10,955 nucleotides of DNA from JBJXFK01 sp046155505 (GTDB lineage: Bacteria; Planctomycetota; Phycisphaerae; UBA1845; Fen-1342), in assembly GCA_046155505.1 (NCBI GenBank), contig JBJXFK010000069.1:1-10955 (forward strand). Direction: 5' to 3'. Under the pieces are notes generated by a model. It ran no database searches. It saw only the letters and a program-made list of their open reading frames with translations, and had not been told where the DNA came from. Position numbers and translations under genes: made by a program. Every line of letters starts with the position of its first letter. Position 1 is the first letter of the stretch. Below, one piece after another: positions 5,439 through 10,955 of the stretch.

Positions 5439-7484
5439 TCACGCTGGCGCAATGCCCGGCTGCTCGCCCGCCGCGCGCCGGTCGTCGGGCAACTCGCGCA
5501 GCATCTTTAGCTCCGACGACTTCTTCACCGGCGACGTCGTCTCATCGACATAAAACTCCGGCACCACGTCCTTGATTCGCTGCCGCATCTGCTCGCGGTT
5601 CAGCCCGTCGGATTCGCCCAGCAGCTTGTCAATCGCACGCACCAGCGCATCCCACGGCTCGGCGCGTTTCTGCCAGACGCCGATCTTTGGATGGGTCGTG
5701 CGCGACACGTCCTCGCCCTCGATCGACAACTCCTCGTAAAGCTTCTCGCCCGGGCGCATGCCGCTGAACTGAATCTCGATGTCCTCGCCAGGGCGAAAGC
5801 CGCTGAGCGTGATCAGATCGCGAGCGAGATCGACGATCTTCACCGGATCGCCCATGTCGAGCACGAAAATCTCGCCGCCGTGACCCATCGACGCCGACTG
5901 CAACACGAGCTGCGCGGCTTCGGGAATCGTCATGAAAAAACGCACCATGTCAGGGTGAGTCACCATGACCGGCCCACCGCGGGCGATTTGGTCCTTGAAA
6001 ATCGGCACGACCGAGCCGCTGCTGCCCAGCACGTTTCCGAATCGAACCGTGATGTACTCGGTATTCACACGCTCATTCAATGCCTGGATGTACATCTCGG
6101 CGATGCGCTTGCTCGCACCCATGATGCTCGTCGGATTGACCGCTTTGTCGGTCGAGATCATCACGAATTTTTCGCACGCGAACTTCGCCGCACAATCGGC
6201 GATTACCTGCGTCCCGCGCACGTTGTTCTTGATCGCCTCGCCGGGGTTCAGCTCCATCATCGGTACGTGCTTGTGCGCCGCGGCATGAAACACCGCGGTC
6301 GGACGCTCGGTCGCAAAGATATGCGCGATACGACCTTCATCGGCGATGTCGGCGATATAAGGCACCACCGTGATCTCGCGATGCGAGCTGCGAAGCTCGC
6401 GGTCGATCTCGAACAGATTTTGCTCGGCCTGCTCCAGCAGCAGCATTCGCGCCGGCTTGAAAAACGCAATCTGCCGGCACATCTCCGAGCCGATGGAGCC
6501 GCCCGCGCCGGTGATGACCACCACGCGATTCTCAATGAACCGCCCGATTTGATCGGTCTCCAGTTTGACCGGAGCACGACCCAGCAAGTCGTTGATGTCC
6601 ACATCGCGAATCTGCGAGACCTTTAATCGCCCGGCGATCAGATCCGAAATCGCGGGCAGCGTCTTGAATCGCAGATTTGTGCCCTGGCACAGATCGACCA
6701 CGCGGCGAATCTGCGCCCGCGACGCCGAAGGCATGGCGATCAGCAACTCGTCGATCGAGTGCTCTTCGCAAATCTCTTTGATCCTGGTGATCGGACCGAT
6801 CACGTCGATCCCGTGAATCTGTGTGCCCTGTTTCACCGGATTGTCATCGAGGAAGCCGACGATGCGATATTGCAGCAGCGGCTGTCTCAGGATTTCGCGA
6901 ACGACATTCTCGCCCGCGTTGCCCGCGCCGAGAATCAGCAGCTTGGGGGCCGACCCCTCGTTCATCGGCTGCACTTCTTCGTGATACAGCCGAAACGCAA
7001 GCCGCGCGCCGCAGACCATCGCGATCGTGCCGGCAAAGTCGTTCAGAAACACGGAATCCGGGAAGTCGTTTCCGTCGAACAGGTCGAAATCGCCAATAAT
7101 TAGATGAAGATTGGCGATTCCGATGTAGAGCACAAAGACGATCGCAAAACTGATCCAGGATGCGATACCGACGCGCAGCACGTCACGCATGCTCACATAG
7201 CGCCACGACCCGCGGTGCAACCCCATCGCGACAAAAACGCTCAGTTTCACCGCAAGTACCAGCGGCAGGAGTGGCAGAAAGAACGTCGGAAACCACATTT
7301 CAATTCGCGAGAAATTGTACGCCAAGCCGAACGCGAAAAACCACGTCAGCGCGAACAGCACTAGGTGCGCCGCCGTATTCAGCAGCAGACGATGGCTGCG
7401 CGACCACTCGAGCAGAAACCCCGTTTGGCCGCTGGTTTCGTGCGCCGTCGCTTCGGCGTCGTTGCTTGGGCTGCCCATGTTCAT
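5439..7484 (-). CDS. Membrane-bound nucleotide-sugar 4,6-dehydratase/epimerase (WbpM/CapD family)
   Basis: The 681-residue protein has the full three-part plan of this family. Four hydrophobic membrane segments lie between about residues 33 and 165. A first Rossmann-like CoA-binding-type domain follows (LILGAGNAGE near 183-192), then a C-terminal short-chain dehydrogenase domain with the NAD(P) motif TGAGGSIG (325-332). Such enzymes act on UDP-GlcNAc-type sugars at the inner face of the membrane, making 4-keto-6-deoxy precursors for O-antigen, capsule or other glycans. In MGASK the usual catalytic Tyr is replaced by Met (Met455, with Lys459), the arrangement known from WbpM-type members rather than the soluble FlaA1 type. 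Thr445 in ISTDK is the likely third residue. The frame is open up to a GTG at 7538, which lies inside a terminator hairpin. The ATG at 7484, or the one at 7478, is preferred although neither has a clear ribosome binding site. No glycosyltransferase genes lie beside it. Confidence 0.9.
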   Translation of the reverse strand: MNMGSPSNDAEATAHETSGQTGFLLEWSRSHRLLLNTAAHLVLFALTWFFAFGLAYNFSRIEMWFPTFFLPLLPLVLAVKLSVFVAMGLHRGSWRYVSMRDVLRVGIASWISFAIVFVLYIGIANLHLIIGDFDLFDGNDFPDSVFLNDFAGTIAMVCGARLAFRLYHEEVQPMNEGSAPKLLILGAGNAGENVVREILRQPLLQYRIVGFLDDNPVKQGTQIHGIDVIGPITRIKEICEEHSIDELLIAMPSASRAQIRRVVDLCQGTNLRFKTLPAISDLIAGRLKVSQIRDVDINDLLGRAPVKLETDQIGRFIENRVVVITGAGGSIGSEMCRQIAFFKPARMLLLEQAEQNLFEIDRELRSSHREITVVPYIADIADEGRIAHIFATERPTAVFHAAAHKHVPMMELNPGEAIKNNVRGTQVIADCAAKFACEKFVMISTDKAVNPTSIMGASKRIAEMYIQALNERVNTEYITVRFGNVLGSSGSVVPIFKDQIARGGPVMVTHPDMVRFFMTIPEAAQLVLQSASMGHGGEIFVLDMGDPVKIVDLARDLITLSGFRPGEDIEIQFSGMRPGEKLYEELSIEGEDVSRTTHPKIGVWQKRAEPWDALVRAIDKLLGESDGLNREQMRQRIKDVVPEFYVDETTSPVKKSSELKMLRELPDDRRAAGEQPGIAPA

Positions 7485-7530
7485 GATTCGCGCGCTGCTT
7501 TCGATTCCTCGTGACTCGCGCCGGCGGCGC

Positions 7531-7553
7531 AAAACCACGGCCCCCCCGGGCCG
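7531..7553 (-). terminator. Probable terminator of the secreted-protein gene
   Basis: On the minus strand, 9 bases after the stop at 7563, CGGCCC-GGGG-GGGCCG forms a 6-bp GC hairpin (7538-7543 with 7548-7553), followed by TGG and TTTT (7531-7534). The T-run is short and offset, so efficiency is uncertain. A second small GC hairpin (7518-7530) follows before the dehydratase start. Confidence 0.5.
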
Positions 7554-7562
7554 CCTCGTTCG

Positions 7563-8708
7563 CTACTCGGTCAACACCGCGTTACCCATCGCAAAGTAGA
7601 ACTTCATGACGTTTGGATCCGGGTCTTGTTTCATTCGCAATTGGTCAATTTTGTTGAGCGCCTCGCGCACACGCGGCTTGTCCTGCAGCGCCCACGAGGC
7701 GTACGCCTGCACCACATAGCCGCGCAGCGTCGCCGAGCCGCTGTCGCCGAATCGCAGGTGTCGTCGCACCTGGGCTTCGAACACGGCCGGATCGCCGTAG
7801 TACTGCTGAATGTTCGGCGGCTGTCGAAACACGTCGGGGTATCGATCGACCAGTGTGAAAATGTTAAACAGCATCGACTCTGCTTCGCCGCGCTCCATCG
7901 ACGCGTGAATCAGCAGCAGCGAAGGTAGATAGCTCTTTCGATCAAGATTACGCAGATTGGTAAGCAGCCCCACCGCGCGCGCCAGTTGCGACGCGCGATC
8001 CTGTCGCGTCGGCGTCGTGCCGAGTTGATACGCAAGCTGGGCCCGCTCGGCCATCACGTCCAGTGTCCGCTCCTGCTCCGCTTCCATGAACGTCGAAAAC
8101 GACGTGTCCTGATCGATTTGCCCAGGCAACCCGTCGCCAACCGCGGGCGGCGGCGTCGCCACCGTCGCATTCGCCGGCGGCACCAGATTGAAATACGCCG
8201 CGTAGCGATCGGTCGACGGTGGCGGTACGAAATACGCCATTTGCGGAATGATGTCCGTGCGATAAGGCCCGAAACCGCCGAACGGATTCTGAAAATCCAT
8301 CGACTGCCCATACTCGGTCACGTACATCAACTCGTTTGCATTCGCCCGCCCCGTATCGCCGAGAAACGTCGGCCGCGGCGTCCGCGAGCGCGGCAAGCGG
8401 GTCGCCGTGCCGAACATCGGGTTGGCAAAGTTTTGTCGACCCACCCCGCCGGAAATCGTGCGATCGCGAAAGCTCGGGATGCCGCCCAGACTTTGCGGGA
8501 CCGTGCCGATGTCCCGAGCGCCAATGTCGTTGACATCGCGACTGGAAAACAGACCGCCCAATAACCCCACGCGGCTCGACGGCCCCTCCGACGGTCGGCT
8601 GATCGAGGAACTGCGAAGTTGGGCATGCACGGACGAGACAACCGCCAGTACGGCAGCGATCGCCGCGACGGCGCGCACCTGTCTTGCCATCACAAATTGT
8701 GACTTCAT
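7563..8708 (-). CDS. Secreted protein of unknown function with helical C-terminal domain
   Basis: The 381-residue product is not recognised. A clear signal peptide (positive start, hydrophobic core AVAAIAAVLAVV, cleavage after VHA at residue 29) sends it out of the cytoplasm. Residues about 30-195 are low in regular structure and rich in Ser, Arg, Gly, Pro and Phe (for example PMFGTATRLPRSRTPRP and FQNPFGGFGPYR). Residues about 210-381 form amphipathic helices with a TPR-like look, including RASQLARAVGLLTNLRNLD, GYVVQAYASWALQDKPRVRE and a final FYFAMGNAVLTE. The start ATG at 8708 has GGGAG 9 bases upstream. An ATG 6 codons in is an alternative. The gene has its own promoter and terminator candidates, so it is probably a single-gene unit. 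It may be an envelope scaffold, but this is a guess. Confidence 0.75.
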   Translation of the reverse strand: MKSQFVMARQVRAVAAIAAVLAVVSSVHAQLRSSSISRPSEGPSSRVGLLGGLFSSRDVNDIGARDIGTVPQSLGGIPSFRDRTISGGVGRQNFANPMFGTATRLPRSRTPRPTFLGDTGRANANELMYVTEYGQSMDFQNPFGGFGPYRTDIIPQMAYFVPPPSTDRYAAYFNLVPPANATVATPPPAVGDGLPGQIDQDTSFSTFMEAEQERTLDVMAERAQLAYQLGTTPTRQDRASQLARAVGLLTNLRNLDRKSYLPSLLLIHASMERGEAESMLFNIFTLVDRYPDVFRQPPNIQQYYGDPAVFEAQVRRHLRFGDSGSATLRGYVVQAYASWALQDKPRVREALNKIDQLRMKQDPDPNVMKFYFAMGNAVLTE

Positions 8709-8740
8709 CCCGGCGTACTCCCATCTTCCAGCGGGCCGAC

Positions 8741-8746
8741 ATTGTA
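8741..8746 (-). promoter_or_regulatory. -10 box of the secreted-protein gene
   Basis: TACAAT on the minus strand matches the consensus at 5 of 6 positions. The region 17 bases upstream (CTGGAG) is a poor -35. The predicted transcript start, near 8734, would leave a leader of about 26 bases containing the GGGAG ribosome binding site. Confidence 0.4.
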
Positions 8747-8802
8747 TCATCGGTATGGCGCGACTCCAGCGCCTAACCGGAATCTAACATTTTCGCTGGC
8801 AA

Positions 8803-8827
8803 GCACCTGCGCGCGTCGCACAGGTGC
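8803..8827. repeat. Strong inverted repeat in the intergenic region
   Basis: GCACCTG (8803-8809) and CAGGTGC (8821-8827) are perfect 7-base inverted arms. Inside them, after one mismatch, GCG/CGC pair around a 3-base loop. It follows directly the T-run of the neighbouring terminator on the minus strand. It may reinforce termination or be an operator ahead of the secreted-protein gene. Confidence 0.5.
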
Positions 8828-8848
8828 AAAACCCCGTCGGCGAAGGGG
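8828..8848 (-). terminator. Probable terminator of the radical SAM gene
   Basis: On the minus strand CCCC (8845-8848) pairs with GGGG (8832-8835) around a 9-base loop that can add two more pairs, followed at once by TTTT (8828-8831). It lies 85 bases downstream of the radical SAM stop. The stem is short but GC-only, and the adjoining hairpin may help. Confidence 0.5.
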
Positions 8849-8933
8849 CTTAGCGGCAATACGAGTACGCCGCCGCGGACGTGCGGGTCGCGCCTGCGCC
8901 AAAATCCTCACACGCTCTTGGATTGGCCGCTTT

Positions 8934-9964
8934 TCAGCCGAATAACGGCAATTGCACGCTTCCCGGGGGTGCTGTCGGCCGCAGCGGCTGTTCCACAAGC
9001 TGCCCGCGAATCGGCTCCTGCGGAAAGCCAAGTCGCGTTGCCGTCGTTTCGAATAGCCGCCTGATAACCGCCCAGTAGTCGCCCTTCCCGGACATGCGAT
9101 GTCCGAATCTTGGGTCGTTCAATCGCCCGCTGCGCCCGTCTCGCACCAACTGCTCGACCCGTTTTGCATGCAAAGGCATTCGCTCGCGCAGCCGTTCGAG
9201 AAACACATCCGCGACATGCCCCGGCAGCCGCAACGGAACGTACGCCGCCGCCGTCGCCCCACACTCGGCTGCCCGCGTCAGCAATTGCGGGATGTCGCGA
9301 TCGTTGAGTCCCGAAACAGCGGCGCGACCATAGCCCCGACCTCGATACCCGCGTCGGCGAACTGCCGCATGGCCAAAAATCGCCGACTCGTGGGCGGAGC
9401 GTGCGGCTCGATCAGCCGCGCAACCGCATCGTCGGCGAACGGCACACTGAAGTAGACCCGCACGCGGGCGACTCGGCCAAGTTCGCGCAGCAGTTCCAGA
9501 TCGCGCACGATCAGATACGATTTGGTCACGATGCCCACCGGCTGCCGATGACGCAGGCACACTTGGAGGCATTGTCGCGTGAGTTGATAGTTGACCTCGA
9601 TCGGCTGGTAACAATCGGTCACGCCGGAGAACGCGATCGACTCGCCGCCGAGCGGGCGTTTGGCGAGTCGCTCGTCGAGCAGTTGCGGCGCGTTGGTCTT
9701 GACGCAGATTTTGGTGTCAAAGTCGCTGCCCGCACCAAAGCCGAGATACTCGTGCGTAGGCCGGGCATAGCAATAGGCACACGCATGCTGACAGCCGCGA
9801 TAGGGATTGAGGCTGTATCGAAACGGGATGTCCGGGCTATCGTTCTCATTGAGAATTTGCCGGGCGTGCTCATCGAACAGTACCAGCCGCGCCGCCGGCG
9901 GCCCGCCCAGCCACTCGACGCTCGCCGACGCGAACGGGTTGGGCGGATTCTCGACCGGTCGCAT
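8934..9964 (-). pseudogene. PA0069-family radical SAM protein, interrupted by one frameshift
   Basis: Two overlapping minus-strand frames together give one protein of about 343 residues, the usual size of this family. The first frame starts at the ATG at 9964 with GGAGG 6 bases ahead (9971-9975). It carries the iron-sulfur cluster motif C-x3-C-x2-C (Cys58, 62, 65 in YRGCQHACAYCYARPTHEY), then FSGVTDCYQPIE and VTKSYLIVRD. It runs to GAMVAPL near 9317 and then goes out of frame, stopping at 9278. The other frame picks up exactly there with VSGLNDRDIPQLL and goes on through AAYVPLRLPG and DPRFGHRMSGKGDY to the stop at 8934. The family normally reads AP-x-x-PGLND at this point. Restoring one G (CTGGTT for CTGTT near 9316-9317) makes the reading continuous. 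Either a real single-base deletion or a sequencing error explains this. The biochemical role of the family is not established. Confidence 0.88.
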
Positions 9965-9981
9965 GGGCAGCCTCCGGCGAG

Positions 9982-10010
9982 AGTATGTTCGGTTTTTGTT
10001 CGATATGCAA
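9982..10010 (-). promoter_or_regulatory. Possible promoter of the radical SAM gene
   Basis: TTGCAT (10005-10010) and CATACT (9982-9987) lie 17 bases apart on the minus strand, just ahead of the GGAGG ribosome binding site. Box matches are partial (3 of 6 and 4 of 6). It lies in the 71-base divergent gap shared with the MazG-like gene. Confidence 0.35.
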
Positions 10011-10035
10011 GCGAATCCGCCAGCGCGGAGTGAAA

Positions 10036-10407
10036 ATGACGAACGCAACATCCGACGCGACAACCACCGTCGCCGCCCTCAAGCAACTGGTCGCCGCATT
10101 TGTCGCCGAGCGCGATTGGCAGCGTTATCACGATCCCAAAAATCTGTCGATGGCGATCGCGATCGAGGCGGCGGAATTGATGGAGCACTTTCAGTGGCTG
10201 CGAAGCGACGAACTTCCGCAAAGCCTGAGCGACCCGGCGCTGCGCGGCGAAGTGCAGGACGAGCTCGCGGACATTGCGTGCTTTATCCTGGCACTCAGCA
10301 ATCGCCTCGACATCGACCTCGCGGCGGCGATCGAACAGAAGATGGTCAAGAACCGCAGCAAGTACCCGCCCGAGCAGTTTCGCGGGAATTATTACAAGCC
10401 GAAGTGA
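10036..10407 (+). CDS. MazG-like nucleotide pyrophosphohydrolase
   Basis: The 123-residue protein belongs to the all-alpha MazG/dCTPase group that cleaves (d)NTPs to the monophosphate and pyrophosphate, usually to remove abnormal nucleotides in the cytoplasm. The N-terminal FVAERDWQRYHDPKNLSMAI closely resembles the dCTP pyrophosphatase (RS21-C6) type. The metal-binding pattern is complete: E44-x-x-E47 in IEAAELMEHFQW, and E76-x-x-D79 in VQDELADI. The length equals that of single-domain members, so nothing appears missing. The ATG at 10036 has GGAG 5 bases upstream. An in-frame start at 9985 would run through the divergent gene's promoter and lacks such a site. The gene is divergent from the radical SAM gene and convergent with the HupE-like gene 30 bases downstream. 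The preferred nucleotide cannot be told from sequence. Confidence 0.92.
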   Translation: MTNATSDATTTVAALKQLVAAFVAERDWQRYHDPKNLSMAIAIEAAELMEHFQWLRSDELPQSLSDPALRGEVQDELADIACFILALSNRLDIDLAAAIEQKMVKNRSKYPPEQFRGNYYKPK

Positions 10408-10437
10408 TCGGCGTTTCGAGCGGCCACCAGAGTGACG

Positions 10438-10955
10438 TTAGCCGAAGAACGCCCGCTCCACCGACCAATACAGCCCGATGAGCGCGATCAGCGTCGACGC
10501 AGGTATGACCACAAATTTGCGATAGTCAGGCCTTCCTCGCATCCAGCCGACCAACACGAACGCAATCAATATCACCGCGAGCTGCCCCAGCTCGACGCCG
10601 ACGTTGAAGCTGAGCAGCGCTGCGACGTATTCGCCCTCCGGCAACCCCAACTCCGAAAGCACGCCCGCAAAACCCATGCCATGCAGCAAGCCGAACGCGA
10701 ACACCAGCGCCGGTCGCCAGACGTGCAGCTCGCGCGTAAACAAATTCTCGATCGCAACATACGCGATCGACAGCGCGATTAACGGCTCGACAATGCTGCT
10801 CGGCAGTCGCAACACGCCATACGTCGAGAGTGCGAGCGTCACCGTGTGCGCGATGGTGAACGCGCTGACTTGCAGCAGCAGCGGGCGCATGCGATTGCTC
10901 AGCAAAAACAGGCCGACCACGAACAGGATGTGATCAAGCCCCTTCGGCAAAATGT
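10438..10955 (-). CDS. HupE/UreJ-family membrane protein, C-terminal part (5' end outside the window)
   Basis: The visible 172 codons end at 10438, and the frame is open through base 10955. The first residues in the window read (H)ILPKGLDHILF, the conserved opening motif of the HupE/UreJ_2 family (PF13795), so the true start lies further right. Other family blocks are FTIAHTVTLAL, FGLLHGMGFAG and FNVGVELGQ. About five membrane segments are seen. The conserved His and Asp residues are thought to handle metal in HupE/UreJ nickel permeases, but members of this wider group are largely untested, and no hydrogenase or urease genes are nearby. Metal transport is therefore a possibility, not a conclusion. 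Members of this group often carry an N-terminal extracytoplasmic domain, which would be outside the window. Confidence 0.88.
   Translation of the reverse strand, partial: ILPKGLDHILFVVGLFLLSNRMRPLLLQVSAFTIAHTVTLALSTYGVLRLPSSIVEPLIALSIAYVAIENLFTRELHVWRPALVFAFGLLHGMGFAGVLSELGLPEGEYVAALLSFNVGVELGQLAVILIAFVLVGWMRGRPDYRKFVVIPASTLIALIGLYWSVERAFFG

Noticed and set aside
5691..6626. Plus-strand open frame of 311 codons
   Set aside because: It is antisense to the well-supported WbpM-like dehydratase, with His/Arg/Asp-rich composition and no domain signal.
10408..10455. GGCGTT/AACGCC inverted arms between the convergent genes
   Set aside because: The loop is over 30 bases and there is no T-run, so I do not call it a terminator.
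1..10955. CRISPR array, transposon ends or long repeats
   Set aside because: No regularly spaced direct repeats, no transposase and no long terminal inverted repeats were seen in reading the window.

Overview
This GC-rich window, roughly 60% or more G+C by eye, reads as a piece of a Gram-negative bacterial chromosome. A planctomycete, perhaps of the Phycisphaerae, is the best guess. The guess rests on the style of the integrase N-terminus, on the pairing of a small basic protein with a nucleotidyltransferase, and on several promoter-to-start arrangements that look leaderless. It is inference, not proof.

Left edge (1-613): the N-terminal part of a tyrosine recombinase runs off the window on the minus strand. 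It lies just beyond the 3' end of a tRNA-Pro(GGG) gene, with a strong hairpin between them and a sigma70-like promoter ahead of the tRNA. This is the classic layout of an integrative element inserted at a tRNA 3' end. The element would extend to the left; the sequence to the right of the tRNA is ordinary chromosome.

639-2876 (minus): a predicted LCAT-like alpha/beta-hydrolase lipoprotein, preceded by a small HEAT-repeat-like protein. 2877-3030 is a divergent promoter region. 3031-4834 (plus): a MacB/LolC-type ABC permease and its ATPase overlap by 8 bases and should form one transporter. 4960-5356 (plus): a small charged protein overlaps a nucleotidyltransferase that is cut short just after its active-site motif.

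5439-8708 (minus): a large membrane-bound nucleotide-sugar 4,6-dehydratase (WbpM/CapD type, surface polysaccharide synthesis) lies downstream of a secreted protein of unknown function. A terminator-like hairpin separates the two. 8709-8933 is an intergenic stretch with two adjacent hairpins and a promoter.

8934-9964 (minus): a PA0069-family radical SAM protein broken by one apparent single-base deletion. It is divergent from a MazG-like nucleotide pyrophosphohydrolase (10036-10407, plus). The right edge holds a HupE/UreJ-type membrane protein (minus) whose 5' end is outside the window.

Most genes are conserved housekeeping or envelope functions. I see no clear new multi-gene system. The items most worth a second look are the tRNA/integrase junction, the frameshifted radical SAM gene, the truncated nucleotidyltransferase with its partner, the three leaderless-looking starts and the unknown secreted protein.
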